A DNA stretch of 64,000 bases from Phycisphaerae bacterium (GCA_028279405.1 JANQNU010000090.1:62001-126000); one strand, 5' to 3'. Counted from the first letter of the stretch, positions 8,606 to 17,839 are shown. A program made the numbers and translations. Notes: a model not told the origin generated them from the letters alone.

Positions 8606-9691
8606 CTACCGCCGACCGCGCGTACGGCCAATGCGCTGCAGCGCGCGCTCGAAATCGGAGCGCTGCTCGGCATCAAAAAGTTCGATCAACTTGGCACGGG
8701 TCTCTTCAACAACGCGACTTTGGCCGGCTTTGTCCTTACGGCTCAATGCGCGTGAGGCGCGCGTGCTCTCGCGCTCGAGCGACTTGAGCGCGGCGCGCTG
8801 CTCCTTGTCGAGATCCACGCGACGCGCGGCACGAAACAGCGTACGGAGATCCACGCCGGAATCTCGACGCCCGTCCGGCGCAGCTGCCGGCATGATCTCT
8901 TCGCGGAACTCAGCCAAGGCCCCCTTCTGATCCTCGCGTAACATCTGGTCGACGCGCTCGAAGAAGGTCGGCAGGACGTCCTCGAGCCGCGGGAATGCGT
9001 TCTCGACTTGCGCCTCGAGCTCGCGGACTCGTGCCGTGTCTCCGGCCTCCTGCGCTTGCCGCAGTTCTTCAAACTTGCCGCGCATGGACTGGAACCGCTC
9101 ACGCATCGCGGTCCGCTGCTCGTCGATCATGGCGTCGAACTCGGCTTGCTGTTCCTCGTCGAGGTCGAGCGCCGTGGGCATTTCCTCCACGATTCGGCGA
9201 TAGGTGGACATCGCCTCTTCCCGGCTGCGTCTGCGTTCGCGCCACGTATTGAGCGATTCCAACTGGCCCGGGCTGAGGATCGGCTCGACATCCTCGACCG
9301 CCGCCCGGATCAGATCGCGAGGATTGGGAAGGTCGGCGACCGCATCCCGCCAATCCTCGGGCCGCATCTCGGCCCCGCTCTCCATCGCCTCCTGGTAGAT
9401 CGCGTTGTACTCCTTCGCGACCTCGCGCAGCTCGTCGCGATACACCGAGACGATCTGGTCGTATGCGTCGCGCTGGACGTCATCCAACTCCAGTCGGGAT
9501 GAGATGCGATCAAAGACGCGATCGACCCAGGCCGTATCGCCACGGTTCCACCAACGTCGCGTGTCTCGTTGCCCCTGTTGCCCGGGTCCCCCACCCGGCG
9601 GGCCCGGAGGTGGCGGCGGAGGTTGTTGCGCAACCGCCGCAAGCGGTGCCAGAACAAGCAGGAACGCCAAAATGTGCCGACTGGCGATCAT
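8606..9691 (-). CDS. Secreted Pro-rich, helical hypothetical protein
   Basis: A 361-residue protein with a signal peptide (MIASRHILAFLLVLAPLAAVAQ) followed by a run of Pro then Gly/Pro. The remainder is almost all charged helix, with repeated DLDEEQQAEF, LELDDVQRDAYDQI and VDLDKEQRAALKSL segments that recall the LTxxQ motif of periplasmic Spy/CpxP-like proteins. The resemblance is weak. It lies downstream of the prepilin-like gene on the same strand with a 154-base gap. Function unknown; a periplasmic chaperone or stress protein is one possibility. Confidence 0.7.
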   Translation of the reverse strand: MIASRHILAFLLVLAPLAAVAQQPPPPPPGPPGGGPGQQGQRDTRRWWNRGDTAWVDRVFDRISSRLELDDVQRDAYDQIVSVYRDELREVAKEYNAIYQEAMESGAEMRPEDWRDAVADLPNPRDLIRAAVEDVEPILSPGQLESLNTWRERRRSREEAMSTYRRIVEEMPTALDLDEEQQAEFDAMIDEQRTAMRERFQSMRGKFEELRQAQEAGDTARVRELEAQVENAFPRLEDVLPTFFERVDQMLREDQKGALAEFREEIMPAAAPDGRRDSGVDLRTLFRAARRVDLDKEQRAALKSLERESTRASRALSRKDKAGQSRVVEETRAKLIELFDAEQRSDFERALQRIGRTRGRR

Positions 9692-9845
9692 ATTCAGCCC
9701 TCACAACGAGCGATAACCGAAACGAATCCGGATTCGAACGAACGATTGCCCAAGCTGAACGCATTGGGCGTACGACGATTGCCAGTATTATTGTAACAAT
9801 CGAATGGAGTCGTCCCAACCGCGCCCCGCGTTCGCTAACCGTAGG

Positions 9846-10706
9846 TCACCAGGACCGCCAATCCGGCACATAATACGGGTCGTTCTCGAGCGTCACCGAG
9901 GCGATCGGGAGCGCCGAAGCGCCTGGCGTCCGGCGCGTCGACGGACGATACGCCGACACATGCCCGTCGACATGTCCGGCGTTGGTCCGTCCACGATGTC
10001 GAAACGCGGTCGTCGGGCTCGGGTTTCGGCGCCAACTGCGCCCCTGATAGAGCATCGGAGGATCGAGCAGCGCCGTGTTGGTGCCGCCGTTCATTCCCAG
10101 TAGCGTGTCGGCGAACGCGAAGAGACGGGCAGGATCGGGCACGACATCGATACTCTGCCATGGCCGGTGTCCGATCGACCAGGACCATCCCGGGGTAAAC
10201 GCCGGCGTGAGATAATACCCGTTGTACCCGTATGTGCTCGTGACCGCTTGCGCGGTTCCTTGAAGCCGATAGCTGCCCCAGGGCTGATCCGGACACTCGA
10301 AGAGCCCCGCCGGCTCAAGGACGCTGCGCAAGTATGGATGCAGAAACCCCTTAGTATGGTCCACGCCGTCCGCAGAATCCGAACCCCACCAGTAGCGCGG
10401 GTCCGCGCCGCCCGTCGCGGCGAAGTCGACGTATGCCAGGGGCATCGCTCGGCTGTTATAGTCGGCGGCATAGTGATGAAACGCCTGTCCGATCTGGTTG
10501 AGATTCGCCGCACAGCGGATCCGCCGACCCTCGGCCCGCGCCCCGCGGAGCGCAGGGAGCAGGACCGAGACCAGAACCGCCAGTATGGCGATCGTGACCA
10601 GCAGTTCGATCAGCGAGAACGCCCGTGCACCATCCGGTCGGCGACGGGCACCGTGCATTCTCGGCCTACTTGGTCGCATCGACTGGACGCGCTCAGCCAT
10701 CGGCAT
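9846..10706 (-). CDS. Type IV prepilin-like/pseudopilin protein (planctomycete DUF1559-like)
   Basis: A 286-residue protein with a basic leader and the prepilin methylation motif [17 protein letters not shown] (Glu at +5). The residue before the predicted cleavage is Ala (GARA/FSL) rather than the usual Gly. The C-terminal [15 protein letters not shown] resembles the H-x-DG-type motif of the large planctomycete prepilin-like families. The ATG at 10706 has GGAGG 9 bases upstream and lies inside the 3' end of the propeller gene (14-base overlap), so translation is probably coupled. This places it third in the riboswitch-led unit. Confidence 0.8.
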   Translation of the reverse strand: MPMAERVQSMRPSRPRMHGARRRPDGARAFSLIELLVTIAILAVLVSVLLPALRGARAEGRRIRCAANLNQIGQAFHHYAADYNSRAMPLAYVDFAATGGADPRYWWGSDSADGVDHTKGFLHPYLRSVLEPAGLFECPDQPWGSYRLQGTAQAVTSTYGYNGYYLTPAFTPGWSWSIGHRPWQSIDVVPDPARLFAFADTLLGMNGGTNTALLDPPMLYQGRSWRRNPSPTTAFRHRGRTNAGHVDGHVSAYRPSTRRTPGASALPIASVTLENDPYYVPDWRSW

Positions 10707-12213
10707 CGGTCAGGGCCTCCACGAAACCGTTGATATCCGCTACCGAGAGCTGCCCATCGTGCGAGAAATCGCCGTTGAGCGGATCGCAGGTCGGAAAGAT
10801 CTGCGCGTATTGTTCGGGCATGCTCAGCGCTTGCACGAACGGATTGATGTCCCCGACGGAGAGCGCGCCATCGCAGTTCATATCGCCAGCCGTCCGCGCT
10901 CCGAACGCGGTCAGTCCGGCGACACCGAGGCTGTACAGGTTGCCGAAGCGGTCGATCGCTGGCGATCCGCCGGCACCATCCGCGGAAGCGCTTACGAAAG
11001 CAATCCTGGACGGATCAGTGGTGAGATCGAGCGCAACCAGCGTTTGATAGGGTCCGAACAACCCGCCGCCGCCAGGGGTGCCGACAAAGAGCGTATCGCC
11101 GACCCGTACCGGGTGATGCGTCCAACCGCCGACACGCACGGCGCCGCCCGAGTCGACATGCGTATCCCAGATCAGCATGGCATGATCGCCCTGGTCCTGA
11201 AACGCCTGCACCTTGATCGCGGAACCGAAGCCGTCGATTCCACCGGCCAGCAGCACCAAGCCGTCATCACCAACGATCGGGATCGAATCGGTTCGTTCGC
11301 AGGGGACGGTCCACCGTACGTCGCCACTGACGAGGTCGAGCTTTACGAGCAGCGTGTTGTTCTGGCCACCCGAGAAGTTGTACGCCGCCGCGAAGACCGC
11401 ATCGCTTCGGACGCTGGCACCGCCAAAAAAACCATCGATCCCCCCGATCGGCGTCGTCCAGACCGCTTGACCGCTGCGAACGTCGACCGCTCGCACGGTA
11501 TTGGACACTGCAATGATCGCCGTCTCGCCGGCAATGGCGGGCGTGGCGCCAACGGCTCCCGGCGCCGGTGCAGTCCAGACCACCTCGCCAGGTTCCCACG
11601 GATTCGCCGTCGGATGGAACGGGTCGACGTTGATCGCATACAGCTGCCCGCTGCCGACCGTGTCATAGTCGGTGATCAATACACGATTGCTGGGAACGCC
11701 CAGAGTCTCCAGATCGGTCGTCACCGCCGGCGAAGCGTTGACCAGCGGCAGGTCCGTCGGCCGGTCCCAGACGACCGCGCCGTCATCAAGGTCGATCGCG
11801 TAAACGGCAAAGCCGCTCGCGACATAGACCCGACGCCGAGCCGCATCGATCGCAGGCGTCGCCCAGCTATCAAAGAGATCGGACTCGATCTCCGCTTCCC
11901 AACACCGGGCCCCTGTCCCCCGCTCAAACGCGATCACGCGATTGAAGAACTCGGCGCCGCCGTCAACCCGTGACGTGACGATCACGAGGTCGTCACAAAC
12001 GAGCGGACTGCTCAGACTCACAAACAATTCACCCAGATCGGGCTCGATACGCCAACGTTGCCACGCAAGGTCCTGCGGACCGACAGCAGCGCTTCCCGGT
12101 CGCTCCGCGGCCTGCGCGAGATGTGTCCAATCCGCCCCGCGCAAATCGGCCGCGACCGATACGCTCAGCGCTGCCATCAGGATGGTCTCGCGAGTTCTCA
12201 AAATCATTTGCAT
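10693..12213 (-). CDS. Secreted PQQ-type beta-propeller with dockerin-like tail
   Basis: From ATG 12213, preceded by GGAGA, the product is 506 residues with a signal-like N-terminus. Residues about 40-440 contain repeated blades of the PQQ/YvtN type: [48 protein letters not shown]. The C-terminus holds two dockerin-type calcium loops, [18 protein letters not shown] and [18 protein letters not shown]. In planctomycetes such tails are common on exported proteins without a cellulosome. It lies 61 bases after the PEP-CTERM gene and overlaps the prepilin gene, so it sits second in the unit under the cobalamin riboswitch. By analogy, the Bacteroidetes surface B12-binding protein BtuG is also a propeller; a shared role here is only inference. 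Confidence 0.82.
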   Translation of the reverse strand: MQMILRTRETILMAALSVSVAADLRGADWTHLAQAAERPGSAAVGPQDLAWQRWRIEPDLGELFVSLSSPLVCDDLVIVTSRVDGGAEFFNRVIAFERGTGARCWEAEIESDLFDSWATPAIDAARRRVYVASGFAVYAIDLDDGAVVWDRPTDLPLVNASPAVTTDLETLGVPSNRVLITDYDTVGSGQLYAINVDPFHPTANPWEPGEVVWTAPAPGAVGATPAIAGETAIIAVSNTVRAVDVRSGQAVWTTPIGGIDGFFGGASVRSDAVFAAAYNFSGGQNNTLLVKLDLVSGDVRWTVPCERTDSIPIVGDDGLVLLAGGIDGFGSAIKVQAFQDQGDHAMLIWDTHVDSGGAVRVGGWTHHPVRVGDTLFVGTPGGGGLFGPYQTLVALDLTTDPSRIAFVSASADGAGGSPAIDRFGNLYSLGVAGLTAFGARTAGDMNCDGALSVGDINPFVQALSMPEQYAQIFPTCDPLNGDFSHDGQLSVADINGFVEALTDADG

Positions 12214-12231
12214 TGCTTCGTCTCCGGTAAA

Positions 12232-12260
12232 GACATACCCGACGCGCGGTCGGGTATGTC
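12232..12260 (-). other. Perfect 12-bp inverted repeat between the PEP-CTERM and propeller genes
   Basis: GACATACCCGAC and its exact reverse complement flank a 5-base GCGCG loop. It sits in the 61-base gap between two same-strand genes and has no U-run. It could be an attenuating or RNA-processing hairpin, or an operator. Strong as a structure, uncertain as to role. Confidence 0.6.
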
Positions 12261-12274
12261 TCGCGCCGTCTGCG

Positions 12275-13093
12275 CTACCGACTGCTTCTTCTCCGGAGAG
12301 CAAACGAAACCAACAACGCCGTCATCGCCGTTGCCGGCTCGGGCACGACGACGACCGCATCCACTTCCGGGCTGCTGCCCGCGTCTGTCGGAACGGTAAT
12401 GCGAACGTAGTTCGCGGACGCCAGCCCCGTGCCGGCAATGTCGATCGGCACGCCACCCGCCGAGTTGCCATACAGCGCAAGCGCTTCCTCATATGTCAGC
12501 CCGAGAAAGTCGTCGAGTGTCAGCGACGGATCCATCGGCGACTGAAAGTCGGTTGGAATGGTGCCGGGCGTGCTGTCGAACGGACCGTTGTCCAGGTAGC
12601 CCTGCGTGGGAAACAGCCCATCGTTCACGGCGCCCGTGGAAACGAAATCCGTACCGTTCTCGCTGACCCAAACCTCCATGGGCCCCTCGGCGAACAGGCC
12701 GCCCACCCGGCTTTGCGAATCGCCGGTGAAGAATCCGTTGCCGTAGACGATCAGGTCGACGCCGAACGGGTTGGCGGGGTCGTCCGTAGCCGGCTGTCCC
12801 AGGGAAAGCGTCAGCTCGCCGCCGGCACTGATGGTCACGATCTCGTCCTGGCCGAATGCACCGTTGAAAAGCGTCACCGCACTGGGAAAGCCCGCATCTT
12901 CGCCGGTGAACCGCTCGGGCGCGCCGAGCGCCGTGTTCGGATCGCTGAAGTCGGGACTCGGCGCGCTACCGGCATCGTAGCTGACAACGCCGGTCGCCCA
13001 GGGCCCCCCAGCCAACGCACCACTCATCCCCACGAACAGCGTCAGCGCTACCCCCGGAAGCCCCATTCCTCGACCTACACCTGAACCGATCAT
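12275..13093 (-). CDS. PEP-CTERM secreted protein, first gene after the cobalamin riboswitch
   Basis: A 272-residue protein with a signal peptide (VALTLFVGMSGALAGG) and a C-terminal sorting tail: VPEPATAMTALLVSFAL followed by RRRSSR, the PEP-CTERM pattern recognised by exosortases. The mature part is rich in Gly, Asp and aromatic residues (FGVDLIVYGNGFF, GGLFAEGPMEVWVSENG, YVRITVP) and looks like an all-beta extracellular domain. I do not know a characterised function. ATG 13093 has GAGGAG 5 bases upstream. The gene is about 235 bases downstream of a clear cobalamin riboswitch on the same strand, so it should respond to B12 level. Confidence 0.8.
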   Translation of the reverse strand: MIGSGVGRGMGLPGVALTLFVGMSGALAGGPWATGVVSYDAGSAPSPDFSDPNTALGAPERFTGEDAGFPSAVTLFNGAFGQDEIVTISAGGELTLSLGQPATDDPANPFGVDLIVYGNGFFTGDSQSRVGGLFAEGPMEVWVSENGTDFVSTGAVNDGLFPTQGYLDNGPFDSTPGTIPTDFQSPMDPSLTLDDFLGLTYEEALALYGNSAGGVPIDIAGTGLASANYVRITVPTDAGSSPEVDAVVVVPEPATAMTALLVSFALRRRSSR

Positions 13094-13281
13094 GCTTCAC
13101 TCCTCTCTACGACGCCCGACCAACGCCAGGCGTCCACAAACACGACAGCGAGTGAAGTTATCGGTGTGGCAATAATGCGTGCGACTCGACCGACACAGTG
13201 GACGCCAACCCGGATGACGGGCATCGCGCGCACGTCCCCCAACAGCGCCGGCCGATCGTAATCGTGCAGCATGAACACCAT
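13090..13281 (-). CDS. Possible small ORF in the riboswitch leader
   Basis: A 63-codon ORF from ATG 13281 whose stop overlaps the PEP-CTERM start as ATGA. It lies wholly downstream of the riboswitch. The product (MVFMLHDYDRPALLGDV...) has a mildly hydrophobic middle and no recognised domain, and there is no good ribosome binding site. It may be a leader peptide, a small real gene, or chance in GC-rich DNA. Confidence 0.25.
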   Translation of the reverse strand: MVFMLHDYDRPALLGDVRAMPVIRVGVHCVGRVARIIATPITSLAVVFVDAWRWSGVVERSEA

Positions 13282-13284
13282 ACC

Positions 13285-13309
13285 GGTTGACCGTCCCACG
13301 CTGTCAACC
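13285..13309 (-). promoter_or_regulatory. Hairpin between riboswitch and downstream genes, possible expression platform
   Basis: Seven-base perfect arms GGTTGAC/GTCAACC with an 11-base loop lie 18 bases past the end of the riboswitch aptamer on the minus strand, just before the small leader ORF. There is no U-run, so simple intrinsic termination is unlikely. It may be part of the switching region. Confidence 0.35.
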
Positions 13310-13327
13310 AAGCTAAGGGGTCCACCT

Positions 13328-13514
13328 GGCAGGTCTTCTGACTCTCGGGCGCGCGACCGAAGTCGCACCTACTCACCACACCTTCTCAGCCGCAAATGCG
13401 GACTAATGGACTTCCGTGGCTTTCGTTCCCGATCACAGCGGCGGGGCCGTCCCGGACTTTCACCGGATTCCCTATTCTCCTGCCGACACCCAGTCGGCAA
13501 GCACCAGTGACCGC
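13328..13514 (-). ncRNA. Cobalamin (B12) riboswitch aptamer
   Basis: On the minus strand the core is clear: GGGAATCCGGTGAAAGTCC, then GGACGGCCCCGCCGCTGTGA, then a P6-P9-like region, and finally AGTCAGAAGACCTGCC, which matches the B12-box consensus at the 3' end. The 5' end has the paired GCTTGCCGACTGGG/GTCGGCAGG region. The aptamer binds adenosyl- or related cobalamins and usually represses transport or biosynthesis genes. Here the first genes downstream encode secreted surface proteins rather than a known transporter or enzyme. Confidence 0.95.
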
Positions 13515-13519
13515 GGGGG

Positions 13520-13548
13520 AAGCTACCGGCCCGCCACGAACGCGTCAA
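13520..13548 (-). promoter_or_regulatory. Predicted sigma-70-type promoter of the riboswitch unit
   Basis: On the minus strand TTGACG (-35) and TAGCTT (-10) are separated by 17 bases. The predicted start falls just before the first paired element of the cobalamin riboswitch, which supports the call although the -10 is weak. Confidence 0.5.
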
Positions 13549-13764
13549 GTCGCGGGTGCCCGTTTCGCTTCTGACAGGCCGAAAAACAGGATCGCAGAGA
13601 TGTAGTCAGGTGAGTTCCCTTCAATTGACCACTCCGTTGGCCCTCCTTTTGTCCCACCCCCAATGCGTAGGGCGGCCGTCTCGCCCGCTATCGACCGCCC
13701 CCTCCCTTGCGAAGACGGCGCACGAGAGAGCGATGGGCGTCACCTTGGCTTGGTCCTGTTTGGT

Positions 13765-13967
13765 GCCCCAGGGTTCTACCCTGGGCACCATACCCCCATT
13801 GACCGCTCGCTCGCGCTCGCGGCTCGCATTGACGCCCTCAGCCACACAACGAGCCCCGAGCGCAAGCGAGGGGGGAGCAAGCTCCCAGGATGAGGCCTGT
13901 GTCTACGCCACAGGCCCCGATACGAACCAGACGCTCAACACAACGAGCCCCGAGCGCAAGCGAGGGG
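13765..13967. repeat. Block of mosaic GC-rich hairpin repeats
   Basis: Contains a hairpin CCCAGGGTTCTACCCTGGG (about 13768-13786), a variant of the CGAGCCCCGAGCG...GCGAGGGG element at 13801-13830, and two further copies around 13848-13872 and 13942-13967, plus GGGAGCAAGCTCCC. The rest of the gap 13549-14007 shows no gene. The same elements occur at several other intergenic sites in the window. Confidence 0.8.
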
Positions 13968-14007
13968 TTCAAGGTGCGCGAAACGAGGAGGTTGCGCGCG
14001 ACCGCGA

Positions 14008-14928
14008 TCAGGCGCCCGCGACCACCGCCCCGGCCGGAAGCTGAGCCGGCGGAAAGGTGTTGCGCAACGCCATGAGAATCGTGCGCGTCGCCGGCGACTT
14101 GTTCAGCGTATAGAAATGGATTCCCGGCGCTCCCTTATGCAGCAGCTCGAGACACTGCGCCGTCGCATGTGCAACGCCCAACGAGAGCACCGCCTGCGGA
14201 TCGTCCTGCAGTCGACGCAGTTCGTTCAGCAGCAGCTCCGGAATTCGCGCGCCGCACATCTGCGTGAACCGCTCGACCTGCTTTACATTGGTAATCGGCA
14301 TGATGCCGGGAATGATCGGTACGCCGATTCCCGCCGCCCGAGCGCGGGCCACGAAGTCGAAGTAGTGCTGATTGTCGAAGAAGAGCTGTGTGATCAGAAA
14401 CTCACAACCAGCTTCGAGCTTACGCTTCAGGTTCTCCAGATCCGTGTCGCGATCCGGCGCTTCGATGTGCTTTTCAGGGTAGCAGGCGCCGCCCAGGCAA
14501 AAACCGAACTCCTGGCGTGCAAAGGCCGCGAGCTCATTAGCGTACCCGAACCCATCAGGGTGCGGCGTAAACCCATCTTCACCCGTCGGGGGATCTCCGC
14601 GCAACGCCAGCACGTTCTCCACGCCGGCCGTCGCCAACCGCTCGAGCACCGCACGGATCTCCTCACGGCCTGCGCCGACGCACGTCAAATGCGCCATGGC
14701 CTCCAGACCGTAGTCGTCACGCAACTGGGTCACCAACTCGAGGGTCCGTTCACGCGTGCTGCCGCCGGCCCCGTACGTCACCGAGACGAAGCTCGGCGCC
14801 AATTCGCGCAGCTCGCTCAGTGCCGCCCGCAGGTTGCGCAACCCGTCAGCACTCTTCGGCGGAAAGAACTCGAACGAAATGCAAGGTCGACCACAGGAGA
14901 GTAGTTCTCGTATTCGCATGGTGGCCAT
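14008..14928 (-). CDS. metF: Methylenetetrahydrofolate reductase
   Basis: A 306-residue TIM-barrel flavoprotein that reduces 5,10-methylene-THF to 5-methyl-THF for methionine synthesis. Motifs: ISFEFFPPKS near the N-terminus (with the catalytic Glu), FVSVTYGAGGST, HLTCVGAG, LALRGDPP, GGACYPEKH, FLITQLFFDN and PIIPGIMPITN, all conserved in MetF. The length is normal. It is on the same strand as the cobalamin-controlled unit and upstream of it, separated by about 460 bases with repeats; the functional link through B12-dependent methionine synthase is suggestive but the riboswitch lies after, not before, metF. Confidence 0.95.
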   Translation of the reverse strand: MATMRIRELLSCGRPCISFEFFPPKSADGLRNLRAALSELRELAPSFVSVTYGAGGSTRERTLELVTQLRDDYGLEAMAHLTCVGAGREEIRAVLERLATAGVENVLALRGDPPTGEDGFTPHPDGFGYANELAAFARQEFGFCLGGACYPEKHIEAPDRDTDLENLKRKLEAGCEFLITQLFFDNQHYFDFVARARAAGIGVPIIPGIMPITNVKQVERFTQMCGARIPELLLNELRRLQDDPQAVLSLGVAHATAQCLELLHKGAPGIHFYTLNKSPATRTILMALRNTFPPAQLPAGAVVAGA

Positions 14929-15095
14929 CCTACCCGATTCCGCCGCGCCGCGCCACCGCGTGGCCGACGCGACCGGTCATGGGCTTGTTCGTCCGCGGTT
15001 TCCTGGACAGTCGGGAATGCGTGCGGGGGAACCCGTGCCTTACCGAGTTCCCCCGACGGGAGGAGAGAGAGATCGTTCGGTGCACGAGGCGTGCG

Positions 15096-15866
15096 TCAAG
15101 CGACCATATCGCACGCGGCGTGTGCAAACCGCGTCCGCAACTGGTCCATGATCTCTGCGTGGCGCTGACAGACGCGCGACTCGCTCACACCAAGCACCGC
15201 GCCGATCGATGCCATCGTCAATTTCTCGTAGTAGTAGAGCGTGAGAATCAGCCGGTCCTGCTCCTTGAGGCCGCGGGTCAGATACTCACGAATCAACTCG
15301 CGTTCGGTATGCTGCACAGGACCGGGACCGGGATCCACCGGCATGAGCGCACCGATTCGCGAATCGTCATTGCCGCGATCCTGTGCCGCATCGAGGGGCA
15401 CGGAGTGCGCTGCCGTCACGCTGCGACGCATGCGTGAGAAACGATCCCCATCGATACCGAGATCGTCGGCCAACTCTTCGCTGGTCGGCGTGCGGCCGTT
15501 GATCGCCTGGAAGCGATCCTCGGCGGCGTTGAGCGCCCGCTCGAAGTTGCGGCCAGACCGTCCCAGCGGATCGATCTCGCGCTGCCAGTCGCGGATCGCA
15601 CCGACGATTCGCTGACGACAATAGGTTTCGAACTTTACACCCCGGGCCGGATCAAACGAATTCACGGCTGCAATCAGGCCGTCGTAGCCGGCACTCGCCA
15701 ACTCCTCGGCCGTCACCCGCGGCCAAAGACGACGTGCCAGGATCTCAGCGACCTTCTGCACGATCGGCATGTAGTTCTCGATGAGGGCATTCCTTGCCTC
15801 CAACGAGCCATCCTTGTGAAAACTTCGCCAGAGGTTCGTGATCTGCGCTGTGGACTGCTTCTTCAT
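15096..15866 (-). CDS. FliA/WhiG-type RNA polymerase sigma factor (sigma-28 family)
   Basis: A 256-residue group 3 sigma factor from ATG 15866, which has AAGGAG 10 bases upstream. Region 2 includes VTAEELASAGYDGLIAAVNSFDPARGVKFETYCRQRI, region 3 has GRTPTSEELADDLGI, and region 4 is ILTLYYYEKLTMASIGAVLGVSESRVCQ. This architecture is shared by flagellar FliA and sporulation/developmental WhiG. No flagellar or anti-sigma (FlgM) gene is near, so the regulon is unknown. The frame is open 39 bases further upstream. Confidence 0.88.
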   Translation of the reverse strand: MKKQSTAQITNLWRSFHKDGSLEARNALIENYMPIVQKVAEILARRLWPRVTAEELASAGYDGLIAAVNSFDPARGVKFETYCRQRIVGAIRDWQREIDPLGRSGRNFERALNAAEDRFQAINGRTPTSEELADDLGIDGDRFSRMRRSVTAAHSVPLDAAQDRGNDDSRIGALMPVDPGPGPVQHTERELIREYLTRGLKEQDRLILTLYYYEKLTMASIGAVLGVSESRVCQRHAEIMDQLRTRFAHAACDMVA

Positions 15867-16174
15867 GGGGACCGGACTCCTTCCCGATGTTCCTCTCTGC
15901 CTCACGATTTGCGACGATCTGGAGATGCTTGTTTACGCCGCACGTGTGTCCGCCTGACAGGGGTGATATCGAAGAAGCGCCGGCTCTCGCTTTAAAGAAT
16001 GTTGACCCCGAAACCGCTCCCGATTTTTCACCAGTTTAACACTTTGTCGGCGCCGCACGTTCAAAATGCGGAAAATACAGGACTTACAGAGTTTGGAGTG
16101 GCTTGGGACCTTGAGGGATTTTGTTGAGAAAATGTCAACTTTTTGGGGATAAGCGCCGATTGTGGCGGTTTCGG
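15867..16174. other. Intergenic region with no gene seen
   Basis: About 308 bases between the sigma-factor start and the GH3 stop. It probably holds the sigma-factor promoter, but I see no convincing -35/-10 pair. A small palindrome GTTGA-7-TCAAC lies at 16123-16139. The DNA is noticeably more AT-rich than its neighbours. Confidence 0.5.
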
Positions 16175-17839
16175 TCAGGCCTCGGCGGGCGAGACCGCCA
16201 ACAACGCCGCGTCCTCCCCGACCCGCGTCAGCAGTGTCTGACGCTTGTACTGTTCCGCGGTCGCGCCACGTCGCGTCATCATCTCACGGTCCAGCGCCCG
16301 AATCCTGCCGCTTCCGACGCGAACAACTTCTAACGAACCCAGACGAAACGACTTACGGCGCGACGCGTACTCTTCGTTCGCGCGCTGGAGCGAGGCGTCG
16401 AACGCTGCGATCCAGCGCTCATCGGGTGCTTGCTCGCAAAGCAGCCGATAGGTCGGCGGATCGCCCCACACTGGCGCTAACAAGTAGTCGAATTCACCGC
16501 CGCCGGCTTCCACGCACGCCGACCGGAACGCATCAACAACCTGATTCTCCGTCAACTTCTCACCAGCAAGTGAGGACACCCGCCCGCCGCGGTACAGAAA
16601 CGCCAGCGTCGGCGCGCCCCCGACATGACCGGTACATCGGACGATATCGTCCAGACGATAGCGAAACAGGCCCGCCGGGTTGGTCAGGACGACCGCGTAA
16701 TCGCCACCGACGTCGAGCTGCGAGAAGTCGAGCGTCCGCGGCGTCTCATGATCGAACTCGGCAACTGGAATGAACTCGAAACACCCCGCAGTCACGTCGA
16801 GCGGCCCGGAAGCGGTTCCGAACGTTGTCGGGATCGTGACCCGGCCTTCACTGGCCAGCAGACCGACGTCGCGGACTGGAAGCGGTCCGTACCAGTCGCC
16901 GAGCCGTTCGAGGTACTGGCCCATGCTGCCGCCGGTCCAGCACGCGACGAAGCTGAGATTCCATGCGTCGCGCGGCCGCAACACGCCGTGCGTTGCGCGT
17001 AGCCCTTCGAGCACGCGTGCCCGCGCGGGCTGCGGACGCACGCCGCGGAGCAACGTCGACCGCAACGCAGGATCGGGGACTTGTTCCGCCGACAGCGTGC
17101 CGTCATGGATATCACGGATCAGCGCCTCAGCGTGTTCGTCTGCACACCGTGCCATTCCGATCAGGGTTGCCGGGTTCGCGGTGATCGCGAACGCCACATC
17201 CCGCGCCAGGCCGAGCCGCATCAGTACATAGTAGCGCGCCAGCGCATCGCTGAGCAGCGCGATCTCCGGTCGGCCGACGTAGTATCGCCGAACGATACGT
17301 TTCTGGGTTCGAGCGAGCAATCCGGTGATTGCGCCAACCGGTACGCCGGTCGATGTGTGTTCTGCATCATGGCGTCCCGAGCTTTGCAGAATCGCCCGCA
17401 GCAGCGCCTCGGGATGGTCCGAGAGCATCTTGGCCCCGAACGTGTTCCAGCCGCGCCGGTAGTCTTCGACGAACGCCGACGTGACCGGAATCCGCTTCGG
17501 TGCGGCGGTCGTCCCGCTGCTCGTTGCGAACATGTGCAGACGCGTCCCCGGCGCAAACAGCGCGCCGGTTTCGCCGACCACAACGCGGTCAATCCACGGC
17601 CGCAGGTCCTCGTACCGATGGAGCGGGAGCGCAGCCCGCAGGTCGTCCAGCGTCCGCACACGGTCAAGGCGATGGGCCTGCGCGAACGCGCTGCCACGCA
17701 CCTGTTGCAATGCTCGCTGCAAAGCCGTCTGCTGAGCCGGTCGCGCGTCGCGCAACGCGCGTTCGAAACGCCCGAATTGTCGACGGGCATGCTGTAGTGC
17801 GAGTGTGGCGGCGATGCGATCGAGCAAACCGACGGGCAT
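16175..17839 (-). CDS. GH3-family acyl-adenylating protein
   Basis: A 554-residue member of the GH3 (auxin-responsive promoter) family, part of the firefly-luciferase adenylate-forming superfamily. The phosphate-binding motif is MFATSSGTTAAPKRIPV (about residues 103-119); later segments FNPAGLFRYRLDDIVRCTGHV-like (TNPAGLFRYRLDDIVR) and SLAGEKLTENQV match the conserved C-terminal blocks. Plant members conjugate amino acids to acyl substrates; bacterial substrates are largely unknown. The start lies 18 bases downstream of the alpha/beta hydrolase stop, suggesting an operon with that gene and a membrane glycosyltransferase. Confidence 0.88.
   Translation of the reverse strand: MPVGLLDRIAATLALQHARRQFGRFERALRDARPAQQTALQRALQQVRGSAFAQAHRLDRVRTLDDLRAALPLHRYEDLRPWIDRVVVGETGALFAPGTRLHMFATSSGTTAAPKRIPVTSAFVEDYRRGWNTFGAKMLSDHPEALLRAILQSSGRHDAEHTSTGVPVGAITGLLARTQKRIVRRYYVGRPEIALLSDALARYYVLMRLGLARDVAFAITANPATLIGMARCADEHAEALIRDIHDGTLSAEQVPDPALRSTLLRGVRPQPARARVLEGLRATHGVLRPRDAWNLSFVACWTGGSMGQYLERLGDWYGPLPVRDVGLLASEGRVTIPTTFGTASGPLDVTAGCFEFIPVAEFDHETPRTLDFSQLDVGGDYAVVLTNPAGLFRYRLDDIVRCTGHVGGAPTLAFLYRGGRVSSLAGEKLTENQVVDAFRSACVEAGGGEFDYLLAPVWGDPPTYRLLCEQAPDERWIAAFDASLQRANEEYASRRKSFRLGSLEVVRVGSGRIRALDREMMTRRGATAEQYKRQTLLTRVGEDAALLAVSPAEA

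Noticed and set aside
10498-11973. 491-codon ORF on the plus strand opposite the propeller gene
   Set aside because: The minus-strand protein has clear propeller blades and a dockerin tail; the opposite frame is an open shadow of GC-rich coding DNA.
16123-16146. GTTGA-7-TCAAC followed by a short T-run as a terminator
   Set aside because: No plus-strand gene ends upstream of it, and on the minus strand no U-run follows; the stem is only 5 bp.
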